Of a stretch of 25,418 nucleotides of DNA, positions 7,592-14,698 are shown in pieces; positions within the stretch are counted from its first letter, which is position 1; each line of letters begins with the position of its first letter. Source of the DNA: Candidatus Tepidiaquacellales bacterium UBA2330 (GTDB taxonomy: Bacteria > Bacteroidota > Ignavibacteria > Tepidaquicellales > Tepidaquicellaceae); NCBI GenBank assembly GCA_002344965.1, contig DDUU01000054.1, forward strand, positions 1-25,418, in the 5' to 3' direction. The notes below the pieces were generated by a model, which made no database searches, was not told the origin of the DNA, and saw nothing but the letters and a program-made list of their open reading frames with translations. The translations under genes and the position numbers were made by a program.

Positions 7592-8604
7592 ATGAAACAA
7601 AATACAAAAAATGAAATTTACAAGCACTACATCGCTTTAGACTGGTCAAAGGACAGTTTTGCATTAGCTTCAATGCGCAATAATGCTACCGGCATTAAGG
7701 TTGAAAAACAACCGCCGGAATTGAAAAAGCTGAAACAGTGTCTGAAAGATCTTCCAGGAAAAAAGATACTTACTATTGAAGAAACTACAACCTCACACTG
7801 GCTTTATGTTGAATTGAAAGATTTGTCGACAGAATTCTTATCTGCGAGCCGCACCGGAATAAATTACTTCAGAGCGGTCCAAAGAATGACAAAAGGGATG
7901 CAAAAGATTTGTGCCTGCTGCTTAGAAACGGATCTCTAAAGGAAGTATTTCATTGTGATGATAAATTGTATCTGCTAAGGAAATTGGTAAGTATGTATGA
8001 AGATTTTGTAAAAGCATCAGTTCGAATGAAGAACCAGAGGTCATCGATGTTTCTATCAACAGGCAAAGATCATAAAAAAGAAAAGATTCTAACAGAAAAT
8101 GAGATAAGCAAATTTATTACTGAAAAACAGAATATATACATTGAACATGTCGATCAGATCAGATGTGAGTTTGAGCAGCTATTCAAAAAGATACAGCGTG
8201 AAAATGAAACTGTCAGGATGTTGGTTAAGATATCTGGAATAGCAACGAAGCTTGCAGTAACAATCTTAGCGGTTGTAATCGATGCTAACAGATTTGAGAG
8301 TAAGTACAAATACTATGCATACAGTGGGTTGGTTAAGTATTTGAAGGACAGTGGAGGAAGAAATTACGGCAAAAGAAATGTACGATACAACAGGACATTA
8401 AAGAGGTGTTACAAGATAGCAGCAAATGCAGCAATAGGAGGCAACAATGATATCCGGGAGTATTATGAGTATTTGCTTCATAATAATTACTGTATTGAAG
8501 ATGCAAGAAATCAGATTGCAAGATATATAGCAAAGGCAAGCTATGTGGTAATAAAAAATAAGACAGATTACCGGCCCTATCAATGGAGAGAATCTAAAGA
8601 ATAA
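7592..8604 (+). pseudogene. IS110-family transposase, frameshifted
   Basis: The full reading is about 337 codons, normal for the family, but split between two frames. The first frame (7592 to a stop at 7939) gives the RuvC-like DEDD start: ALDWSKDSFALA, then TIEETTTSHWLYVELKD. From about 7825 the homologous sequence continues in the -1 frame: VDRILICEPHRNKLL, then GPKNDKRDAKDL with the last catalytic aspartates. It runs on to the Tnp_20 domain with YYAYSGLVKYLKDSGG, whose Ser is the expected catalytic serine, ending at 8604. One missing T in GATTTGTCGAC (7820-7830) explains the shift. No slippery heptamer in the right phase is visible, so a mutation or assembly error is likelier than programmed frameshifting. 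Start is set by AAGGAG five bases upstream. Confidence 0.9.
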
Positions 8605-8849
8605 TTTCAACAAAGTAGAGCCGGTCTTACTTTAATCGATGATCTAGAATTCGGAAGAGAGGTTCAAACACCAACATACTCCATGAGAGTCATCCGTCCG
8701 TCGGTTAACCGCTTCCGGTTATAATCTAAATTTACCATAGCCTTCGAGGCTCAGATAGACGTTTATTCAAAAACCAAAAAGTAAAGAAAGATCAAAAAAC
8801 CATTAAAGAGCAGAGACGGGTTTTATTTAAATGAGATTGATACTTGAAT
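8605..8849 (+). ncRNA. Candidate IS1111 guide (bridge/seek) RNA region
   Basis: IS1111-group elements encode the RNA that guides recombination in the non-coding right end downstream of the transposase. The 245 bases here are non-coding and contain local hairpins. TAACCG/CGGTTA (8706-8711 with 8716-8721) closes a four-base CTTC loop. AGCCT/AGGCT (8739-8743 with 8747-8751) closes a three-base loop. The exact RNA ends and the guide loops cannot be read by eye. The call rests on family knowledge plus these structures. Confidence 0.5.
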
Positions 8850-8863
8850 TTGAAAGTGAGCCC
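8850..8863 (-). repeat. Right inverted repeat of the IS element
   Basis: TTGAAAGTGAGCCC on the plus strand, the exact reverse complement of 7500-7513. It marks the right end of the element. Confidence 0.9.
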
Positions 8864-8886
8864 CAAAAGTCAAATCGACTGGAACA

Positions 8887-8912
8887 CACCGAAAAAAATA
8901 TTTTTTCCGGTG
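8887..8912. terminator. Bidirectional terminator-like hairpin
   Basis: CACCG and six A residues (8887-8897) face six T residues, a bulged C and CGGTG (8901-8912). An A-tract and a T-tract sit in the stem, so it could act on either strand between tadA (plus) and rsmA (minus). It begins 24 bp after the IS right end. The GC part of the stem is only five pairs, so strength is uncertain. Confidence 0.35.
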
Positions 8913-8950
8913 AGAGGTGAGTTATGTACTTGACTTATTTGTTAATAGAT

Positions 8951-9024
8951 GTTGGTGTTCCAAAAAGTTTTACTGCTTAAGTTGAGTTTACAAATTCACA
9001 TGATAAAACTTTTTGGTCACCAAC
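8951..9024. repeat. Long imperfect inverted repeat (20-bp stem)
   Basis: GTTGGTG (8951-8957) pairs with CACCAAC (9018-9024), and CCAAAAAGTTTTA (8960-8972) pairs with TAAAACTTTTTGG (9004-9016). A 2/1-base internal loop separates the two parts, and the terminal loop is 31 bases. No T-run follows on either strand in terminator position. It could be a palindromic repeat, a remnant of another mobile end or a processed structure downstream of the next feature on the minus strand. Confidence 0.75.
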
Positions 9025-9065
9025 AACAAACTGCACTCTATTTCATTTACAAAACCTGTCTAAAA

Positions 9066-9206
9066 TCAAGCGGATGGCACTTTTAAAATAGTCAGCCGGT
9101 ACATCATGAAGCGGCTGTTAGTCTCTGTAAATGCAGCGAGACTGATCTTCATCTTACGAAAACCGGAATTTGCCGGCAGTGTATTGCCGGTGACAAGATG
9201 TAACAT
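9066..9206 (-). other. Structured intergenic block with a 46-codon reading frame
   Basis: On the plus strand three hairpins follow each other. CAGCCG/CGGCTG pairs 9093-9098 with 9112-9117. AGTCTC/GAGACT pairs 9120-9125 with 9138-9143. CATCTT/AAGATG pairs 9150-9155 with 9195-9200, with ACCGG/CCGGT nested at 9162-9166 and 9187-9191. On the minus strand the same DNA is open from 9272 to a TGA at 9066-9068, with ATG at 9204-9206. Its arginine codons are mainly CGN, unlike the AGA-rich neighbours, and no ribosome site is well placed. A structured RNA, a transferred fragment or a small gene are all possible. I do not recognise it. Confidence 0.35.
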
Positions 9207-9297
9207 CGAATGGCAGTCTGTACTCCTTTTCAGCGTTAAAAAATTATGGAATGCGGTGAACGGTAAAATAATTTAAGAAGTCTGCGAAGGTTAACCA

Positions 9298-10116
9298 TCA
9301 GATCTGTTTTGCAATCTCGCGTGTAAGATTCACAAACTCTTCCACTGACAGGCTTTCCGGTCTCCGGTTAAAATCAAATTCAATTTTATCCTGATGTATC
9401 TCTTTCTCAATAAAAAATTCTTTAAGTGAATTTCTCATTGTCTTCCTCCTTTTACCGAAACTTTTCTTTACCACTTCGCACAGCAGTCCGTAATCAATTT
9501 CATTATGTATGTTTTCAGGAAAATCAAATCTGACGACTGAAGATACAACCCGGGGTTTCGGGAAAAAAGCTTCGGGCGGAACGTTAAACAGAATTTTCGG
9601 AACGGAGTAAAGCTGAATTAGCACGGCAAGAATGCCGTAATCTTTTGTGCCCGGCGATGAAGTAAGTCTGCGTGCAACTTCTTTCTGCATCATTAAGACA
9701 GCAGATGATATCAAATTCCGTTTTTCAGTCATTCGGAAAATAATCTCAGTCGTAATATTGTAAGGGATATTGCCGATGATCTTTATCCTTCCTTTATTTT
9801 TCCTACGTGAAATAATATCATCTTCAATGCTTACTTTCAGAAAATCCTTGTGAATAAGATTAATACGGTCTCGGTATTTCTGTTTAAGTTCTTCTACTAT
9901 ATGTCTGTCCAGCTCAACAGCAAAAAAATCATCCGTCAGCGGCTCGAGATATTTTGTAAGAACGCCTTTTCCCGGACCGATCTCAACAACCGTATCACCG
10001 GAAGTTATTTCCAGAGAGTTAACAATTTTCTTCGCAAGATTTTCATCCGTAAGAAAATTTTGTCCGAGAAACTTTTTCGGTCTGTATGTTTCGTATTTTG
10101 TTTTAGTTGTAGCCAA
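9298..10116 (-). CDS. rsmA: 16S rRNA (adenine1518/1519-N6) dimethyltransferase
   Basis: The 272-residue enzyme dimethylates two adjacent adenines in the 3'-terminal hairpin of 16S rRNA late in 30S assembly (KsgA). It starts with KKFLGQNFLTDENLAKKIV, has the SAM-binding VVEIGPGKGVLT (motif I, ~43-54) and the target-adenine motif NIPYNIT (~116-122). The C-terminal FFPKPRVVSSVVRF and KSFGKRRKTMRNSL are typical of the family. Length is normal. It follows the penicillin acylase gene by 29 bp on the same strand and is convergent with tadA across the IS insertion. Confidence 0.95.
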   Translation of the reverse strand: MATTKTKYETYRPKKFLGQNFLTDENLAKKIVNSLEITSGDTVVEIGPGKGVLTKYLEPLTDDFFAVELDRHIVEELKQKYRDRINLIHKDFLKVSIEDDIISRRKNKGRIKIIGNIPYNITTEIIFRMTEKRNLISSAVLMMQKEVARRLTSSPGTKDYGILAVLIQLYSVPKILFNVPPEAFFPKPRVVSSVVRFDFPENIHNEIDYGLLCEVVKKSFGKRRKTMRNSLKEFFIEKEIHQDKIEFDFNRRPESLSVEEFVNLTREIAKQI

Positions 10117-10145
10117 GTTTAAATAATAACGGAAGAAATTGATAA

Positions 10146-12704
10146 TTATTCCGCCGGTTCAAAGCTGAGCATTTTAAGATTCTCTTTTTTAAGTTCGGCA
10201 AAATCCGTTGTGACTTTTTTATAATCCCCGTTAAGCCATAGTCTTGCCTGATCTCCGTAGTTCGGACTTATCGGCTGACCTGACTGTCCTGTAGGAAGAA
10301 TTGAAAGATAATTTTTTATTGAAGACATATTTGTGATCATTCTCATAGACGGACCGAGATAGCTTTCGAATCTCTGATCTGTCAAAGCTTTTGAAAAGCT
10401 GTATTCGAGATTATTGATAGTGGTGCCGTTACCGCCGATGCTGAAAGGACCGATGTTAAGCATTGAGCTGAATTCAGGAACTATACCAAGAGGATGCCTC
10501 ATATATACATCATGCATCATCTCCCATTTCCAGCCGTCCGGATTACTACCGTATTTTGAAATCAGACCGGAGACAGCTTCATAAAAACTTCTTCTGATAA
10601 TCTGACGCTTTATGGTATTATTTTCAAAAAGGAAAGATGAACTAAGCTTCAGAAGTTTTGATGTATTTCTTACCGGTATATTTTTCAGGTAAAGATAATC
10701 CTCAAAAAGTTCGCTGCCAAGTTCATTCTGATAAAGATTTTTATATAGTTGAACTTCAAACATTGCAAAAATCCCCGCGCCTGTGCTGTGCAGTCTGAAT
10801 TCATAATCCCACTGTCTCAGAATATCCAGATATGATTTTATATCCGGAGTAAGATCAGTTGAATCTCCGAATGCCTCAAACAGAAACCCGCAAAATTCCT
10901 TTGCCTGAATACTGTAAACATCCCGCTGTATTTTTTTTGACTCTTCCTCATTTATCAGCGGCATACCCGTAATGAGCTGTTCGATCCTTTCCGCCCTGTA
11001 ATGCGGTTCATAAAGATTTGATATATAATATTTATAATTATTTTTCGGCTTATTGTTTGCTGTGACAATATAACCGTCAGCCGGATTCACCGATTCGGGC
11101 ATTTCGTCAAACGGAATAAATCCTGTCCACAGCGCAACCGGACCTTGCGGAATATACGGAGCAGATTCAGTTTCCGAAAAATTCCTAACCGGTATAAAAC
11201 CGGCGGATCTGTATCCGATATTATCTGCTGTATCTGCAAATACAAAATTCAGCGCAGGCGCGCCGAAAGTTTTCAATGCGTCTTTAAACTCGTTCCAGTT
11301 ACCGGCGTTATTCAGTTTGTAAAAAGTTTCTATCTCATCGCTGTATTCATAACCGGTCCATCTGAAAGTCAGGATTTCATTTTCATTAACATCATCAAAC
11401 TTCTGCTTGTTTATGAAACCTGTTTTGGAAAGTCCTGATACAACAGGACCGAGCACTGTTGTATAAGAAGTAAAAACATATTCATCTTTCTCATCCTTGA
11501 TCTTAATGCTTTCCATGCTGCTGTCCAAAGCAAAGGATTTATCTCTGTAAATATAATTTCCGCCTGTTGCAGAATCCCTGCTGAGGATATAAAAATCTGA
11601 ATCATCACACATCAGGTTTGTAAGTCCCCAGGAGATCACGTCATTATGACCTATTGCAACGCCCGGCACTCCGGGAATCGTAAAACCGCAGACGCTGTAT
11701 TTTTTCTTTTCGTTATACAGACTTACTTCAAACCATTTGGAAGGTACCTGCAGAGCGAGATGCGGATCGTTGGCTAAGAGAGGTTTGCCGGATTCAGTCC
11801 TGCTGCCGGAGATCGCCCACGAGTTGCTGCCGATATGAGTGCCTTCATTTCCGATAAATTCCCTGAACTTCATAGCCGAAGAGTAAAAATCTTTTCCGAG
11901 AGAGGAAATATCCCCGTAATTTTTTTCTACGGACTTTAAAATACTAACGGGCCTTTTAACGGAATCGGTTTTTAGTTTAAGCTGATCATCTTTTACAATG
12001 AAAGGAGCGTCCTCAGGATAATCAGGAAAAAAAAATTTTGCATTATCGATGCCGAATTTTTTTACGATCTCTCCGAACATAACATCGGTATACCATGAGA
12101 GATTCAGCTCCCACGCCATCAGCTTCACAATCATTAAAGAATGCTCCGGTTTCCACTGCTCGGGTTTGTAGTTCAGAATATCAAATTCCAGAGGAAGCTG
12201 TTTCGAATTATTTTCTATAAAATTATTAACACCTGCAGAATAAGAATTCAGAAGCGATTTGGATACGGGAGAAAGTTTGTCATACTGATATCCGGAATTT
12301 TTATCTATACCGAGAGTGCGGAAGAGAATATCATATTCAAGAACTTCCTTTCCCAATATCTCCGAAAGTTTTCCTTCAGCGACTCTTCTCATAAGATCCA
12401 TCTGCCAGAGACGTTCACGCGCATGCATGACGCCGAGCGTAAAATACATATCTTCTTCATTTTCGGCATAAATGTGCGGAAAGCCGAAGTCTGTCATATA
12501 AACATTTACATTTCCTTTGATACCTTTAACTTTGAATGTCCCTGATTCTTTATAAAAAGATTTTTTGGTGAGATTGTTAAAAAGAACGCCGACTGTTATG
12601 AATACAATTATCAGGAGAATCAGAATTCCCAGAATATTTTTTAAGACAGGATTCAAAATTAAAAGATACTTATTGATATAATTGAGAAATGACAAATTAC
12701 TCAA
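10146..12704 (-). CDS. Penicillin acylase family Ntn hydrolase (peptidase S45)
   Basis: The 852-residue protein has an N-terminal membrane segment (~23-44) that exports or anchors it, then the S45 alpha part with FPHIYAENEEDMYFTLGVMHARERLWQ. The autocatalytic junction is GSNSW: cleavage before Ser293 would free the nucleophile serine as the new N-terminus of the beta chain. DPHL and VPGVAIGHND follow as expected. Family members hydrolyse penicillins, cephalosporin side chains or N-acyl-homoserine lactones, so physiological targets may be quorum signals or amide compounds. Substrate is not predictable. Length is within the usual 700-850 range. rsmA lies 29 bp downstream. Confidence 0.93.
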   Translation of the reverse strand: MSNLSFLNYINKYLLILNPVLKNILGILILLIIVFITVGVLFNNLTKKSFYKESGTFKVKGIKGNVNVYMTDFGFPHIYAENEEDMYFTLGVMHARERLWQMDLMRRVAEGKLSEILGKEVLEYDILFRTLGIDKNSGYQYDKLSPVSKSLLNSYSAGVNNFIENNSKQLPLEFDILNYKPEQWKPEHSLMIVKLMAWELNLSWYTDVMFGEIVKKFGIDNAKFFFPDYPEDAPFIVKDDQLKLKTDSVKRPVSILKSVEKNYGDISSLGKDFYSSAMKFREFIGNEGTHIGSNSWAISGSRTESGKPLLANDPHLALQVPSKWFEVSLYNEKKKYSVCGFTIPGVPGVAIGHNDVISWGLTNLMCDDSDFYILSRDSATGGNYIYRDKSFALDSSMESIKIKDEKDEYVFTSYTTVLGPVVSGLSKTGFINKQKFDDVNENEILTFRWTGYEYSDEIETFYKLNNAGNWNEFKDALKTFGAPALNFVFADTADNIGYRSAGFIPVRNFSETESAPYIPQGPVALWTGFIPFDEMPESVNPADGYIVTANNKPKNNYKYYISNLYEPHYRAERIEQLITGMPLINEEESKKIQRDVYSIQAKEFCGFLFEAFGDSTDLTPDIKSYLDILRQWDYEFRLHSTGAGIFAMFEVQLYKNLYQNELGSELFEDYLYLKNIPVRNTSKLLKLSSSFLFENNTIKRQIIRRSFYEAVSGLISKYGSNPDGWKWEMMHDVYMRHPLGIVPEFSSMLNIGPFSIGGNGTTINNLEYSFSKALTDQRFESYLGPSMRMITNMSSIKNYLSILPTGQSGQPISPNYGDQARLWLNGDYKKVTTDFAELKKENLKMLSFEPAE

Positions 12705-13111
12705 ATCGGAATCTTTATTACAGATAAAAATTATTTAAACGCTGAGACAGCAAAAGATGCATTTGATGTTGTATTATTTGAATCGTAGTTTTAAATTCTT
12801 TTGACTCCCAATCGGAATTTGTGAAAAGATACGAAACATATAAAAAAAATATTTTCGGGATTTAAAACATGTTTATTCATTTTAATTTTATTTACACTTA
12901 AGAAATAAAATCCTTCAGGAATGCTTAACATCCGATAAATTAATCAGAATGTAAAATATATTCTCTGATTTAAGATGTCAGAATTTTACTCTGATAATTA
13001 TTATAAATTTTTTTTTATCCTTATACCCGTATTCATATTTTTATTCATATCTGATATAACTCCTTGAACAATATTTCTCCTGTAAATAGGAGACGTTGAT
13101 CCTCCACCTCC
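12705..13111. other. Non-coding AT-rich spacer
   Basis: No gene with homology is seen. It must contain the promoter of the penicillin acylase gene. A minus-strand frame open from 13183 to a TAA at 13001-13003 would give a hydrophobic start, a GGGGG linker and a basic tail. It has no placed ribosome site and its upstream part lies inside the attC-like palindrome, so it is not called as a gene. Confidence 0.5.
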
Positions 13112-13219
13112 GCCTAACGCTGATAAAGTTCGTTGCATGGCGATGACAAAAAAGATGACACAATATAAGAGATATACATCAGATCAAAGCGGCTATTTCC
13201 GGGAGCATTAGCGTTAAGT
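13112..13219 (+). repeat. attC-like imperfect palindrome
   Basis: The 108-bp block starts GCCTAAC (fits R'' consensus RYYYAAC) and ends GTTAAGT (fits R' consensus GTTRRRY). The arms TAACGCTGAT (13115-13124) and ATTAGCGTTA (13207-13216) pair over ten positions with one G-T wobble. The length is within the range of integron attC sites. The inner L-box region does not form an obvious second stem by eye, and there is no integrase in the window. It may be a solo attC-like site or an unrelated palindromic repeat. Confidence 0.35.
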
Positions 13220-13235
13220 TATGCTCGGCATCTAT

Positions 13236-13334
13236 TTATTCAATAACGATCTGTTCGCCCATCTTAAGAATTTTTGTTATACGGTTTCTTTGCCGGAGCT
13301 TATTCTGAATTATAAATTCTTTCAGGTCGGAGAA
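13236..13334 (-). pseudogene. C-terminal relic of a metallo-beta-lactamase-fold gene
   Basis: The 32 residues before the TAA read ...FSDLKEFIIQ and ...ITKILKMGEQIVIE. They align end to end with the C-terminus of the intact hydrolase at 17139-18101 (VLEELVREQ...VKILKIGEQIVIN). The DNA is also visibly similar, at roughly three quarters identity over the last 33 bases. A stop codon lies immediately upstream in frame (13335-13337), and no start or catalytic region remains. It is therefore the tail of a diverged or truncated paralogue. The gene at 13375 ends 40 bp upstream on the same strand. Confidence 0.75.
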
Positions 13335-13374
13335 TTAGCGAGTACGAAAATATTTACAGCAATTAATCCCGCAT

Positions 13375-14688
13375 CTATTTTAACACCATCATTTTTTTTA
13401 CTTGAGAAAAATTACCGGCATCTAACCTATAAAAATAAATCCCGCTGGGTAATCCGCCTGCATCAAATTTAACTGAATAACTTCCTGCCGGCTGCTTAAT
13501 ATTTACTAATTCAGCGACTTCATTCCCGAGAACATCGAATACTTTTAACGATACATCACTATAAAACGATAACTGATATCTGATAATTGTCTCAGGATTA
13601 AAAGGATTTGGATAATTTTGATGCAGTATAAATTTATCGGGGATTACTGATAATTCATTTGAAACACCGACAAGTCCGCCTGTGAAAGTAATTAAAACCA
13701 ATCCGCTGTCTCCTACTACAAACCCCGTATCTTTATTTATAAAACTAACTCCGTTTAATCTTTTCCTTGTTCCTGAATTGAGAACTGCCCAGTTTTCACC
13801 GCCGTTTGTGGTCTTTACAATAAGTCCTGTGTCACCGACGGCAAATACATTTGAGTTATCTATCAAAAATATTTTTCTAAAACGTGAACTGTACGGCAAT
13901 AATAAAGAATAATGCCAGGAGACACCTTTATCTGTAGATTTAATTATAGCTCCTGTATCTGCTCCGAAACCGGTTTTGATTCCTGCTATATAAATTGTAT
14001 CCTTAAACGGATCTGTCATTGATCTGTTAAAAAAAGGACGAACATTCAAAAAAGGCGAACTATTATAAACCCAGTTCAATCCACCGTTTGTAGTCGATAC
14101 CAAAGCAATATGATCAAGCGCTATTCCATTATTTTCATCTTTGAAATATATTTCCTGAAGCTGCTCGGCACCATGTCTATAGACAAGGTTCCAGTTTAAT
14201 CCCGAATCAGTGGTTTTATAAATTACCCCATCGTAACAACAGGGAACTGGATCCGGATAGAAGTCAATTCCGACATAATAGCCTGTGTTTGAGTCAATGA
14301 ATTGCTGGTCTGTAATATGCACATTTCCAATACCCGGTAAGTTATTACTTACTTCATTCCAGCTAACTCCACCATTTGTAGTTAGTTTACTAGGTAAACC
14401 AAGTACTATTCCAAGTAACGCAGTTGTAAATCTAGCTGGTCCTATAAATGAAATACCAGGATTTAAATCATTCCACGTATATCCGCGATCAGTTGTTTTA
14501 AATAAACTTCCACGATGTTGGGATATGTATCCGGTATCTTTTTGAGGGAAATTAAGTGTAACACAATTACTATTATTTATAAATTGATGAATCCATCCTG
14601 ATTGCGGAAACACTTCACAGGTATAGAAAAATAAAAGTATTAAAATTTGAATATATATAAAAAAACTGACATTAAAATATTTCATCAT
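13375..14688 (-). CDS. Secreted YCF48/BNR-repeat protein with type IX sorting domain
   Basis: The 437-residue protein has a signal peptide (1-29, hydrophobic, ending VFPQ). A beta-propeller-like region follows with repeated units of the form GxxxKTTDxGxxWN (GSLFKTTDRGYTWND, GVIYKTTDSGLNWN, GAIIKSTDKGVSWH, GLIVKTTNGGENW). These resemble YCF48/BNR repeats of photosystem-assembly and sialidase-type propellers. Residues ~355-437 form a type IX secretion C-terminal domain with QNYPNPFNPETIIRYQL and a final FSQVKKMMVLK. It should be exported across the outer membrane and kept on the surface or released. Ten bases separate it from the upstream gene, whose end overlaps its ribosome site, so they are co-transcribed. 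Ligand unknown. Confidence 0.9.
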   Translation of the reverse strand: MMKYFNVSFFIYIQILILLFFYTCEVFPQSGWIHQFINNSNCVTLNFPQKDTGYISQHRGSLFKTTDRGYTWNDLNPGISFIGPARFTTALLGIVLGLPSKLTTNGGVSWNEVSNNLPGIGNVHITDQQFIDSNTGYYVGIDFYPDPVPCCYDGVIYKTTDSGLNWNLVYRHGAEQLQEIYFKDENNGIALDHIALVSTTNGGLNWVYNSSPFLNVRPFFNRSMTDPFKDTIYIAGIKTGFGADTGAIIKSTDKGVSWHYSLLLPYSSRFRKIFLIDNSNVFAVGDTGLIVKTTNGGENWAVLNSGTRKRLNGVSFINKDTGFVVGDSGLVLITFTGGLVGVSNELSVIPDKFILHQNYPNPFNPETIIRYQLSFYSDVSLKVFDVLGNEVAELVNIKQPAGSYSVKFDAGGLPSGIYFYRLDAGNFSQVKKMMVLK

Positions 14689-14698
14689 TAAGATCCCC

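Larger units (their letters stand above)
7500..8863 (+). mobile_element. IS110-family insertion sequence, IS1111 type
   Basis: The element is bounded by GGGCTCACTTTCAA at 7500-7513 and its exact reverse complement at 8850-8863. It carries one transposase reading frame of DEDD/Tnp_20 type. Inverted repeats near the ends are a mark of the IS1111 subgroup; IS110 proper lacks them. The long right non-coding end (8605-8863) against a short left end (7500-7591) fits that subgroup too. Exact termini may lie a few bases outside the repeats, and no convincing target duplication is seen, as expected for the family. Insertion is in the gap between convergent tadA and rsmA. Confidence 0.88.

Noticed and set aside
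7592..8604. Programmed -1 frameshifting in the transposase
   Set aside because: The zero-frame codons at the junction (AAA GAT TTG) do not form an X XXY YYZ heptamer in phase, and IS110-family transposases are normally one frame.
8951..9024. The long stem as an integron attC site
   Set aside because: The outer box GTTGGTG does not fit GTTRRRY and there is no paired R''/R' arrangement.
13221..13472. 83-codon plus-strand frame
   Set aside because: It is antisense to the MBL relic and to the sorting domain of the secreted protein, both of which explain the sequence.
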